A DNA stretch of 64,000 nucleotides, taken from contig CP091033.1 of the NCBI GenBank assembly GCA_039725955.1, positions 1,240,001 through 1,304,000 of the forward strand. The letters are read 5' to 3'. The notes under the pieces were generated by a model. It searched no databases. It was not told the DNA's origin and saw nothing but the letters and a program-made list of their open reading frames with translations. Origin of the DNA: Sinorhizobium sp. B11 (GTDB lineage Bacteria > Pseudomonadota > Alphaproteobacteria > Rhizobiales > Rhizobiaceae). The translations under genes and the position numbers were made by a program. This document shows, piece after piece, positions 42,943 to 51,136 of the stretch (its first letter is position 1; each line of letters begins with the position of its first letter).

Positions 42943-43689
42943 ATGACCCATACGCCCGATATTACGCGACCGCCCAAAGAGCTGATCGACGCGCTGAAGG
43001 AGATCGGCGCCGCGACCATTGCCGGTACGCTCGGCCACATGGGCTTCCGCAATCCGCACATGGTTGGTCCCGTATCGCAGAGCCGCGGGAAGTCGATCGT
43101 CGGCCCGGCCCTCACTCTTCAGTTCCTGCCGCAGCGGCCGGACCTTTTCAACGAGGGAGAATATGCCGATCCCGAGACGCAGTTGCACCGGCACGTGCTC
43201 TATCACGCGCAGGAGGGCGATGTGGTCGTGGTCGACGCGCGCGGCGACATGAGCTCTGGCGTCTTCGGCGATATGATGTCGACCTATTTCAAAGGCAGAG
43301 GCGGCGCCGGCATTGTCATCGACGGCTGCATGCGCGATCGGCCCAATGTCGAAAAGCTTGATCTCGCCCTCTGGCTGCGCGGGTGGACGCCCAACTACCA
43401 CGTGCAGACCAGCATCTATCCGAATGCCGTCAACGTTCCGATTGCCTGCGGCGGTGTCACGGTCATCCCAGGCGACATCATCGTCGCCGACGATGATGGG
43501 GTGGTGGTTCTTCCAGTTGCTATGGCCTCGAAAGTAATCGAAGAGTCGCAAAAGCATCACGACTGGGAGGAGTTCTCTCGGCTGAAGCTCATGGAGGGCG
43601 GGTCGTTGCAGCGTTACTATCCGCTGCATGACGATGCCCGCGGAGAATACGAAGAGTGGCGCAAAACAAACCGCCTCAGAACAACTTAG
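42943..43689 (+). CDS. RraA-fold protein, probable HMG/CHA-type aldolase
   Basis: A 248-residue member of the RraA/dimethylmenaquinone methyltransferase-like superfamily. The active-site region GAGIVIDGCMRDRPNV matches the G-x-V-x-D-G-x-x-R-D pattern of class II 4-hydroxy-4-methyl-2-oxoglutarate/4-carboxy-4-hydroxy-2-oxoadipate aldolases, and GDIIVADDDGVVVLP is the conserved C-terminal block. Ribonuclease E inhibitor RraA proteins lack this Arg-Asp pair and are shorter, so aldolase (or decarboxylase) activity is more likely. Its place directly after a sugar-acid dehydratase suggests it cleaves the 2-keto-3-deoxy product. That reaction is inference from context. Confidence 0.8.
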   Translation: MTHTPDITRPPKELIDALKEIGAATIAGTLGHMGFRNPHMVGPVSQSRGKSIVGPALTLQFLPQRPDLFNEGEYADPETQLHRHVLYHAQEGDVVVVDARGDMSSGVFGDMMSTYFKGRGGAGIVIDGCMRDRPNVEKLDLALWLRGWTPNYHVQTSIYPNAVNVPIACGGVTVIPGDIIVADDDGVVVLPVAMASKVIEESQKHHDWEEFSRLKLMEGGSLQRYYPLHDDARGEYEEWRKTNRLRTT

Positions 43690-44021
43690 CCAACGGATTA
43701 CCCCGGCGGGCCGCGAGCTTTCCGGGGTGTCCCCGACGTCTGCACAAAAGCCGGCGCCGCTTCGATCTGGCAGCCGAGATCCGGCCGGCGAGGTTTGCTG
43801 AACGCCACGGGCGGGCGTTCCTTACCGCGTCGGTTCGTCGTTGACACTGCGGCGACTGCCGAAAAAGTAAAAACCCCTGATGGCATTGACAAAACTCGCT
43901 TGTCCACGATGTTTCACCGTCTGCGCGGTTGAGTGCGGTAGGATTTTCCTGAATCTTCATTTAGTAACGAGCTCATTCAGGATTCTGTCGTCGCTCAATA
44001 TTGCATTTCCCAGGGGGCGGG
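43690..44021. other. Intergenic region, no gene recognised; weak candidate promoter
   Basis: About 330 bases. TTGACA at 43886-43891 with ATGTTT 17 bases later could be a promoter for the glycosyltransferase genes, but the -10 is poor. A short CCCCGG/CCGGGG inverted repeat around 43700-43727 may act at the end of the preceding operon. No gene is supported. Confidence 0.4.
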
Positions 44022-45819
44022 ATGTCGGTTGGCATACATAGCAAGGCCATATACGTGTTCACGGATGCGCGGATGCTTCCGGCCGCATGCTGCACACTCT
44101 TGTCAGTCGTACGCAACAGTCAAAAGAACGATATCAAACTGGTGATCGTCGGCATCGATTTGCCCGAGGACCAGAAGGCTGGCGTTGCAACCTTCAACAT
44201 GGCCAACGGAATCAATATCGACGTCGTCGACTTCACTTTTCCCACCGATACGCCCGAGACGGCAGGCCGCTGGCACAAGTCGACGCTTGCGCGCCTCTAT
44301 CTCGACAAGCTGATGAACGAGAACCTGGAGCGGGTTCTTTACCTCGATGCGGATATATTGGCCGTCGGCAATATCGATCCACTCTTCGATGTCGATCTCA
44401 ACGGCAAGGCCATCGGTGCCGTTGATGACTACGTCGTTGCCTTCCCCGACAAGATCGGACAGCGGGGAGCGCGAGCTCGGCCTCGACCGGGGAGCGGGAT
44501 ACTTCAATGCCGGGGTCTTTCTCATGGATTGCGCCGCCGTCCGGGCCGGCGACTTTTTCGAGACGGCGCGTTCGCTGCTGAGATCGGGACGATCCTTCGC
44601 CTCCAACGACCAGGATATTCTCAATATTGCCTTTCATGGGACGTGGCAGCGGCTCGACAACCGATGGAATGTCCAGACCGGGACCATGCGCTATATCCGC
44701 AATCCTGCGCTGCTGCATTTCACCGGGCGTCGCAAGCCGTGGCACCCTTCGGTGCAGACGGGGCAGTCGACCTATGCCGAGATCTATTCGAACATGCTTT
44801 CGAAAACACCGTGGTCGGGATTTGTCAGCCGTCGCAGTCCTTCCCGAAAGGCGGCCGACTATCTTCTTGCGTTCGGCAAGCGCGCCGGCGCGATGAACCG
44901 CTCCCAACAACTGAAGACATACTTTGGCGCGAGTGAGGGCGTCCCAATGGTCGACAGGAATCCCGGACCCGAAAATTCAGGAAGCCACGTTTTTCAAACG
45001 CAGAGCGCCGATGCCTGGCGCGCATTCTTCAATCGCTATTCGCACATCGTTCTGGTCGCCAATAGCGAGGCGCTCGATCCGCAGTCGATGAGGACGGAGT
45101 TTCCCGGCGATACCTTGTTCGTCTTCTTCAACAAGGTCTACAAGGTCCTCGACAGCAGTTTCCCCGGACATGCCATTCTTGTGGCGCGCAGCGGCATGAT
45201 GGGCGCCAATATCGTCCATCGGCGGGAGGTGGATGATGTCCTGAAATTCTTCACCTCGGAAAAGTTCCTCGGCATTCTGAATATCCGCACCGCACCCGAA
45301 GAGCGCTTCAGTCCCGTTGCCGCATTCAACGGTGCGACGGTCATGTACGGTGATCTCGAGACGCTGATGTCGGGCCACTATCCGCCGGATAAAATCCCGA
45401 CGAGCGGCTTTGCGCTGGTTGCGTGGATGCGGGAGCTTCAGTTGACGCCGAAGATCGTGCTCGCCGGATTTTCCGGGAAAAGGAGTGCGCGCTGGAAAGT
45501 CTTCGACGTTCATGACTGGACATTCGAACGGATCTATTTCAGGCTTCTGGCGCAAAGGGGCCTCATCACCAGCGCTGAACACGCCAGGCCGTCCCGCTTC
45601 GATCTTCTGGCCCGGCATTTTCCTGATGCGAAATTCGAGGAGATCCAGGGCGCGGTCAACGATGCACTCTCCACGCGGCTTGATCATGCGCTGACCCTCA
45701 TCGACGGCCTGATGTCACTCACCAAATGGCAGCGGGCTCTCGATCAGGCGTTCCGCAAGGCGCGGCCAAAGACCCGCAAGCAGCGCGCGCTTGACCGCCA
45801 GAAGAAGCAAGCTTCCTGA
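44022..45819 (+). pseudogene. Family-8 glycosyltransferase with extra C-terminal domain, frameshifted
   Basis: Read in one frame from ATG 44022 (GGGGGCGGG upstream), the protein shows a GT8-type domain: IYVFTDARMLPAACCTLL, HKSTLARLYLDKLM and the nucleotide-sugar DxD motif YLDADILAVGN. At GGGG (44464-44467) the frame is lost. With one G fewer it continues as RELGLDRGAGYFNAGVFLMD and runs to 45819, for a total of 598 residues. The second half (from about residue 300) is not GT8; its PTSGFALVAWMRELQL and IVLAGFSG stretches are faintly reminiscent of sialyltransferase-like transferases. It may build an envelope polysaccharide. As with two upstream genes, a one-base homopolymer excess may be sequence error. 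Confidence 0.8.
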
Positions 45820-45854
45820 ATGCAATCACTGATTTGTGCCAAGGAGAAATTGAT

Positions 45855-46541
45855 ATGACCGATATCGTCAACATCTATGTTGGTTTCGATTCAAAGGAAG
45901 TCGTTGCCCATCACGTGCTGTCGCAAAGCATTCTGGAAAAATCGAGCGTACCCGTGAGGATCACGCCGATCTACCTGCACAATGTCGCAAACATATTCAC
46001 GCGTGAGCGAAACGCACTGCAGTCGACCGAGTTCTCCTTCTCGCGCTTCCTGACGCCCTATCTCAGCCAGTATGAGGGATGGAGCCTGTTCATGGATTGC
46101 GACATGCTTGCGCGCACGGATATTGCCGAGCTCTGGGCGCTGCGCGATGAGCGCTATTCCGTCATGTGCGTGAAGCACGATTACCAGCCGAAGGTCGAAA
46201 CGAAGTTTCTCGGCCAGGTGCAGACGAAGTACGAAAAGAAGAACTGGTCGAGCCTCATCCTCTTCAACAACGCAAAATGCAAGGCGCTGACACCTGATTA
46301 TGTCAACACCGCAACCGGTCTGCAGTTGCACCAGTTCAAGTGGCTCGACGGCGACGATCTGATCGGCGAGCTGCCCGTCACCTGGAACTATCTCGTCAAC
46401 GAATATGACAAGCGCGATGACGCAAAGATCGTGCATTTCACAGATGGCGGCCCCTATTTCGACGAGTACAGGAACGACGATTACGCCGAGGAATGGTTCG
46501 CAACGCGCGAGCGAATGCTGCACGTCCAGCAGCGCGGCTGA
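45855..46541 (+). CDS. Glycosyltransferase, DxD type
   Basis: A 228-residue cytoplasmic protein opening DIVNIYVGFDSKEVVAHHVL, a pattern seen in small bacterial glycosyltransferases related to family 8. The metal-binding DCD motif occurs in LFMDCDMLARTDIAELW, and ALQSTEFSFSRFLTPYLSQY resembles the acceptor-side helix of the family. The start ATG follows AAGGAG. It lies 35 bases after the larger glycosyltransferase gene and probably acts in the same pathway, adding a sugar to a polysaccharide or lipid. Donor and acceptor are unknown. A clear terminator follows at 46630. Confidence 0.78.
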   Translation: MTDIVNIYVGFDSKEVVAHHVLSQSILEKSSVPVRITPIYLHNVANIFTRERNALQSTEFSFSRFLTPYLSQYEGWSLFMDCDMLARTDIAELWALRDERYSVMCVKHDYQPKVETKFLGQVQTKYEKKNWSSLILFNNAKCKALTPDYVNTATGLQLHQFKWLDGDDLIGELPVTWNYLVNEYDKRDDAKIVHFTDGGPYFDEYRNDDYAEEWFATRERMLHVQQRG

Positions 46542-46629
46542 CCGGCGTATCAGGTGGGCGGGGCGTGTTCCGAAACGTCGGGCCGCTCCGAGGGGTACGG
46601 TGGCCATGAAAAAGCGACAGACGATTGCA

Positions 46630-46653
46630 GGGCGCCGATCAAGGCGCCCTTTT
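46630..46653 (+). terminator. Rho-independent terminator after the glycosyltransferase genes
   Basis: A perfect 7-bp stem GGGCGCC/GGCGCCC with a six-base loop is followed at once by TTTT. It ends the plus-strand glycosyltransferase operon. Confidence 0.8.
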
Positions 46654-46705
46654 CGTTTAGAAGCTTATGTCTATCGGCTCCATGCCAACGCGACCCAAAA
46701 CCCCG

Positions 46706-46999
46706 TCAGTGTTTGGTGACACCACCGGCGGGCTTGGCAGCTTTCGGCGGCGGTGTTGTCGTCGGAACGCTCTGGGCGCCGCCTTTGGATTTGCTTGCGA
46801 CCTTTGGCTTTGCCGTCTTGTCGGTGGCCGTGGCCTTCTTCGCGCGTGGCTTCCTGGCCGGCTGGCTGTCTGCGTCTACGCTCGCGCTGATCTCCTGAAA
46901 CGCCTGAAGCCAGTGTCTCATATCCTCGCCCTGCGGACGGCCTTCCTGTTCCCAGATTTCATAGGCGCGCTGCCTGATACGGTCTTCCCTGTCTGTCAT
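46706..46999 (-). CDS. Small DUF2934-domain protein
   Basis: A 97-residue basic protein. The N-terminal part, IRQRAYEIWEQEGRPQGEDM followed by RHWLQA, is the DUF2934 signature. The C-terminal half is low-complexity, rich in Lys, Ala, Pro and Thr (KPRAKKATATDK), reminiscent of histone-like tails. I start at the ATG at 46999, where the domain begins; an upstream in-frame ATG adds 25 residues without support. DUF2934 proteins are common in rhizobia, often next to stress or envelope genes, and their function is unknown. It is transcribed toward the glycosyltransferase genes and separated from them by a terminator. Confidence 0.8.
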   Translation of the reverse strand: MTDREDRIRQRAYEIWEQEGRPQGEDMRHWLQAFQEISASVDADSQPARKPRAKKATATDKTAKPKVASKSKGGAQSVPTTTPPPKAAKPAGGVTKH

Positions 47000-47345
47000 C
47001 GTCGTCCCTCCGGTGTTGATGCTATCCGGATGAGCCAGATGGTGCGCCAACGCGCGTCGACAACGGCGACGCATGCTCTTATTGCCTGGGCCGCGATCAC
47101 GAAATCGCGATGATCGGCATCTGCCTTGAATTTAACGCAAGCTTTTGGGCGCCAGCCGGTCGTCAGCGAAGTTCAGATCGCCATAGCTTGAGCGGATCCA
47201 TTGTCTTCAATCAGCTCCGGCATCGCTGCCGTCACACGAATTTCGCAAGAGATGTCGGTGCCTACTGCGTGGTCGCGGCGCGCGGATCATGCGGAACCTC
47301 TTCGCCGCCTCCGCATTATGGTGCGGCTTCAACAAGGACAGTGTC

Positions 47346-47423
47346 ATGGACCATCAGACCCTTCTCGCAGCCACCTTTGCCTCTGCATCGTTTGCACTCG
47401 TCTGGTGGCAAACGAAAGCCTGA
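47346..47423 (+). CDS. Possible 25-residue hydrophobic micropeptide
   Basis: An ATG preceded by AAGGA opens a 25-codon frame, MDHQTLLAATFASASFALVW followed by WQTKA, consistent with a single short membrane helix. There is no family match and no context, so it may be chance. Confidence 0.2.
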   Translation: MDHQTLLAATFASASFALVWWQTKA

Positions 47424-47575
47424 TCGCTCACGCTCGACGGAATCTAGCAAGGACGCATAGGGCACGGCCCGTCCCTACCCTTGGCATTACCGCTCTAGCC
47501 TTTGCCGACACGGTAGATCGTACTTCCGCTATTAGGATAAAGCGCCAACATTCCGGATGACCATCGAGCGCTTTG

Positions 47576-47606
47576 CCGGGATTTTCCACATCGTGGAATT
47601 TCCGGG
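47576..47606. promoter_or_regulatory. Imperfect palindrome upstream of hydrolase gene, candidate operator
   Basis: Two 14-base arms around ATC match at 11 of 14 positions, with a perfect core TTCCAC-ATC-GTGGAA. It lies about 75 bases before the start of the glycoside-hydrolase-like gene and could be an operator for a regulator of that gene, such as the nearby IclR protein. Confidence 0.4.
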
Positions 47607-47679
47607 AATAGTCGGCGACTAAACAATGCTTTCAGTTAGTTTTGCGGGGCAAACAACTGAAACAAGGGTGGAAATAGTC

Positions 47680-49869
47680 ATGGGATCGGAACCTTGGTAC
47701 CGCACGGCGCTGCGATGGGGACAGACCAATCTGGTTGAAATCGACCCCGAGCGCTACGACGACACCTGGTGGCGGGAGCACTGGCGCAAGACGCGCGTTC
47801 AAGGCGTTATCATCAATGCCGGCGGCATTGTCAGCTATTACCCGACGAAATTTCCCCTGCATCACAAGGCGGTAACGCTCGGAGAGCGCGACCTCTACGG
47901 CGAGATCGTCAAGGCCGCACGCGAGGAGGGTCTGAAGGTGATCGCGCGCATGGATTCAAACCGCGTCGCGGAAGACTTCTATCGTGCCCATCCGGACTGG
48001 ATCTGCCTCGATATCGACGGCAAGCCCTACCGTCAGGCTGACAAATACGTCACCTGCATCAACTCGCCCTACTACAGCGAATATCTGCCTGACATCATGC
48101 GCGAGATCATCGAACGCACCATGCCAGACGGTTTCGCCGACAACAGCTGGGCCGGCATACCGCGCAAGAACATCTGCTATTGCCGGCATTGCACCGAGCA
48201 GTTCTTCGCATGGTCGGCCGTGGACCTGCCCGGCCGCCATGACTGGGCTGACGAAAACTATCGCCGCTGGATCCAGTGGAACTACAAGCGACGCACCGAC
48301 CTCTGGGAATTCAACAACAAGGTCACCACCGCAGTCGGCGGCAAGGACTGCTGCTGGATGGGCATGATCAGCGGCGATATCCTCAACAACGGCAATCGCT
48401 TCATCGATCTCAAGGAAATCCTTGCCCGCAGCCCGATCGTCATGCTCGACCATCAGCGCAGAAACCTCGTCGACGGTTTCGAGGACAATACCGAAACTGG
48501 CAAACGGTTGCATGAAGTTGGTGGTTGGGACAAGCTCATCCCCGAGAGTACGCCGCAATACCAGCTCGGTTCGCCGGCTTTCCGCCTCGCCAGCATGCCG
48601 CCCGCCGAAGTGCGTCTGTGGTCCTCCTCCGGCTTTGCCGGCGGCATCCAGCCCTGGTGGCATCATATCGGCTCGTCTCATGAAGATCGCCGCCAATACA
48701 GGACGGCAGAGCCGATATTCAAATGGCATGAGGCGAACCAGGATATTCTGATCAATCGCCAGCCACAGGCCGATGTCGGCGTCGTCTGGTCGCAGCACAA
48801 CCACGACTATCACGGCCGCGACAAGGCAAACGACCGCACCATGAACCCCTATCGGGGCACGACAAGGGCGCTCGATCGGGCTGGGATTACCTATCTGCCC
48901 GTCAATGCCGACGATATAGGCAAGGCTGCGGGGCGCTTCGGCGTACTTGTCCTTCCGAACCTCGCCGCCATGACGGACAAGCAGGTTGCTGCCGTTGAAG
49001 CTTTCGCCGCCCAAGGCGGTTCTGTGATCGCCTCGTCAGAAGCGAGCCTCTACAGCGAGCATGGCGACCGCCGAAAGGACTTTGCCCTTGCAAAGCTTTT
49101 CGGCGTCCATCGCAAGAATGGCGCGCATGGTGACTTCGAGGCCGCCAATCCCGACATCGAGACCAGCGCGCGTCACACTTATCTGCGCCTCTTGCCTGAA
49201 CAGCGCGCCGGTGTCCACGGACCATCGGACAAGACCGCGCCGAAAGCTGACGGAAGCCGGCATCCGGTGCTTGCTGGTCTTGACGAAACCGACACCCTTC
49301 CCTTCGGCGGCTACCTGCCCATCGCCAGTGTCGATGATGACGTCAAGGTGCTGGCAACTTTCATCCCGGACTTTCCGATCTATCCGCCGGAAACCTCCTG
49401 GATGCGGCAGCCTTATTCGGATGTGCCTGCCATCACCGTCCGCGAACACGGCAACGGAAAATTCGTCTGGTTCGTTGCCGATCTCGACCGTTGTTATGCA
49501 CGTGACGACCAGTTCGAGCACGCGCGGCTGATTACCAATGCCGCGCGCTGGATGCTAGCCGACCGATCGCTCCTGAGGCTGGAAGGCACGCATGATCTTG
49601 TTACGGCCGTGCTCTATCAGCAGGATAGACGGCAGATCGTTCACCTCAACAACCGCGTTCTGGTCTCCCGCGTGCCGGGTCGCCAGAACGAGCTCGTACC
49701 GATTGGTCCGGTGACCCTGCGTCTGCGCAAACCGCGCGGCAAGACAGCCTCCGACGCAAATCTCAGGGTTGCGGGAAAGACTGTGAAGGTCACCGACGAG
49801 GGCAGCGAAATCGCCATCGATGTCGGCACGATCCTCGACCACGAGGTGATCGTCGTCGACTGGTCCTGA
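47680..49869 (+). CDS. Glycoside hydrolase-like protein (GHL6 / beta-galactosidase trimerisation type)
   Basis: A 729-residue cytoplasmic protein (no signal peptide). The N-terminal part is a TIM barrel-like region, TRVQGVIINAGGIVSYYPTK through FADNSWAGIPRKNICYCRHC, with the paired-cysteine CYCRHC block seen in putative glycosyl hydrolase 6-type proteins. The centre (FGVLVLPNLAAMTDKQVAAV) is like the beta-galactosidase trimerisation (GATase-like) domain and the C-terminus is beta-rich. The ATG at 47680 follows GGTGGAAA; an earlier in-frame ATG lacks support. Relatives include GH151-type alpha-L-fucosidases, so fucoside hydrolysis is possible. It is a distant homologue of the enzyme at 54227-56278 and ends at a terminator shared with the IclR gene. 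Confidence 0.72.
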   Translation: MGSEPWYRTALRWGQTNLVEIDPERYDDTWWREHWRKTRVQGVIINAGGIVSYYPTKFPLHHKAVTLGERDLYGEIVKAAREEGLKVIARMDSNRVAEDFYRAHPDWICLDIDGKPYRQADKYVTCINSPYYSEYLPDIMREIIERTMPDGFADNSWAGIPRKNICYCRHCTEQFFAWSAVDLPGRHDWADENYRRWIQWNYKRRTDLWEFNNKVTTAVGGKDCCWMGMISGDILNNGNRFIDLKEILARSPIVMLDHQRRNLVDGFEDNTETGKRLHEVGGWDKLIPESTPQYQLGSPAFRLASMPPAEVRLWSSSGFAGGIQPWWHHIGSSHEDRRQYRTAEPIFKWHEANQDILINRQPQADVGVVWSQHNHDYHGRDKANDRTMNPYRGTTRALDRAGITYLPVNADDIGKAAGRFGVLVLPNLAAMTDKQVAAVEAFAAQGGSVIASSEASLYSEHGDRRKDFALAKLFGVHRKNGAHGDFEAANPDIETSARHTYLRLLPEQRAGVHGPSDKTAPKADGSRHPVLAGLDETDTLPFGGYLPIASVDDDVKVLATFIPDFPIYPPETSWMRQPYSDVPAITVREHGNGKFVWFVADLDRCYARDDQFEHARLITNAARWMLADRSLLRLEGTHDLVTAVLYQQDRRQIVHLNNRVLVSRVPGRQNELVPIGPVTLRLRKPRGKTASDANLRVAGKTVKVTDEGSEIAIDVGTILDHEVIVVDWS

Positions 49870-49881
49870 CCGACAAAGAGA

Positions 49882-49912
49882 GCCGCCGGCTCGAAACAGC
49901 CGGCGGTTTCAT
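49882..49912. terminator. Terminator between convergent hydrolase and IclR genes
   Basis: A perfect 9-bp stem CCGCCGGCT/AGCCGGCGG with loop CGAAAC is followed by TTTCATTT on the plus strand. It lies between two convergent genes, in the 63-base gap, and could serve both. Confidence 0.75.
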
Positions 49913-49932
49913 TTCGAGCAGAGTGTTTCGCG

Positions 49933-50745
49933 TCAGCTCGCAATGGCGTTGACAGGCGGCATCTCCCCGCTGAGAGCCGCCGTCAACTGCGCCGAAGTCT
50001 CAGCGAGCAGGCGCCCGAGCACTGGAATCCGCTGCGGCGTTATCCGCGACGCGAGGCTCGACAGCGATATGGCGCAGATCGCCTCGCCGCGATGGTCGTA
50101 GACGGCAGCTGCCACACAGCGCAGGCCGGAAACCAGCTCCTCGTCATCGACAGCATAACCGTCCGCCCGGATTCTTTCGAGATCGGCGCAAAGAGCCGAT
50201 TGTCGCGTGAGCGTATTGGCCGTGAAGCGTCGGCTTCCCTCGCGTGACAGGATCGCCTCCAGATCCTCCTGCGAATATGTCGCCAGGATCGCCTTGCCCA
50301 TGGCTGAGGCCGTCATCGGCACCCTGCTGCCGACCCGGCTGACGCTGCGGGTGATATCGCGGCTCTCAACCCGATCGACGCAAACCATCTCACCGTCCTG
50401 AACGAAGCCGAGATTGCTGGTTTCGCGCGTCTGATCGCGCAAGCGCCTGAGATAGGGGAGCGCGGTCGCAACAAGATTGCTCTGACGGGTGAACACGGAA
50501 CCGATGGCAAAGGCCTGCCGGCCAATATGCCACATGCGATCGTTGGGATTGTACTGGATGAATTGCCACTGCTCCAGTGTTGTCAGAATGCGATGAACCG
50601 TAGACGGGGCCAAACCCGTGCGGCTGGCGAGATCGACCAGACGGTTGCCATGCTCGTCCATACCCATCGCTTCGAGCAGCATCATGGCACGGTCGATCGA
50701 TTGCACGCGCCCGTGAAGATTTTTCTCCTCCACCTGCTCTCCCAT
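49933..50745 (-). CDS. IclR-family transcriptional regulator
   Basis: A 270-residue regulator with an N-terminal winged helix, LVDLASRTGLAPSTVHRILT following GRVQSIDRAMMLLEAMGM, and the C-terminal IclR effector domain (MVCVDRVESRDITRSVSRVG, TASAMGKAILATY). The start at 50745 has GGAGGAG upstream; an ATG six codons earlier is less likely. It is divergent from the fucoside-type transport operon starting at 51137 and convergent with the hydrolase-like gene at 47680, so it could control either. Its small-molecule ligand is unknown. A palindrome 45 bases upstream of its start may mediate auto- or cross-regulation. Confidence 0.9.
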   Translation of the reverse strand: MGEQVEEKNLHGRVQSIDRAMMLLEAMGMDEHGNRLVDLASRTGLAPSTVHRILTTLEQWQFIQYNPNDRMWHIGRQAFAIGSVFTRQSNLVATALPYLRRLRDQTRETSNLGFVQDGEMVCVDRVESRDITRSVSRVGSRVPMTASAMGKAILATYSQEDLEAILSREGSRRFTANTLTRQSALCADLERIRADGYAVDDEELVSGLRCVAAAVYDHRGEAICAISLSSLASRITPQRIPVLGRLLAETSAQLTAALSGEMPPVNAIAS

Positions 50746-50789
50746 AGGTCTCCTCCATTGCAATAAAGCTTTTCTTGGCGCTGTTTATT

Positions 50790-50811
50790 CAGATGGTAAC
50801 GCTACCATCTG
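50790..50811. promoter_or_regulatory. Probable operator, 22-bp inverted repeat with CG centre
   Basis: CAGATGGTA-ACGC-TACCATCTG has two perfect 9-bp arms around ACGC, with the central CG typical of LacI-family operators. It lies 45 bases upstream of the IclR start. The LacI-type regulator encoded in the downstream operon is the likely ligand; IclR is the alternative. Confidence 0.6.
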
Positions 50812-51071
50812 CCAGCGTCAACGACGGAAAGCGGAATGTACCGACCGCGAACATGGTTGTTCACGAGATCGTGCGCCATGCTGACGCCAGTTCGACCAAC
50901 GCCATCGCGAGTTACAAAGGCGGCTTCCATTGCCATGTCCCTTTTGCGCTCGCGCAGCCTGGGAAACCCGGCTCTAAATCATCATACAAGGTCAATTTTA
51001 TCGTTTTTTCGGCAACGACTTAAGTAAATTGTCGTTTGTTTATCGATAAAAACACTTGTTGGATGCAAAAT

Positions 51072-51082
51072 AGATGATAACG
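51072..51082. promoter_or_regulatory. Second partial operator near the transport-operon start
   Basis: AGATGATAACG matches the left half of the 50790-50811 operator at 10 of 11 positions, 281 bases away centre to centre. It lies 55 bases before the binding-protein start; the right half is degenerate. Confidence 0.4.
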
Positions 51083-51136
51083 TTTCAACTAAATTGAATG
51101 CCGGATGGCAGCAGTCAACGTTTGGGAGGACGTGAC

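Larger units (their letters stand above)
47000..47679. other. Long intergenic region with a small candidate ORF and a palindrome
   Basis: About 680 bases between DUF2934 (minus) and the glycoside-hydrolase-like gene (plus). Apart from the 25-codon frame and the imperfect palindrome listed separately I see nothing convincing. Confidence 0.5.
50746..51136. promoter_or_regulatory. Divergent promoter region of the fucoside transport operon
   Basis: About 390 bases with no gene. It contains the palindrome at 50790-50811 and a partial copy of its left half at 51072-51082, and is AT-rich from 50995 to 51100, where the plus-strand promoter probably lies. Confidence 0.55.

Noticed and set aside
41668..43629. 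653-codon minus-strand frame opposite the dehydratase and RraA-fold genes
   Set aside because: It spans two convincing genes and an operon junction on the other strand and has no family resemblance.
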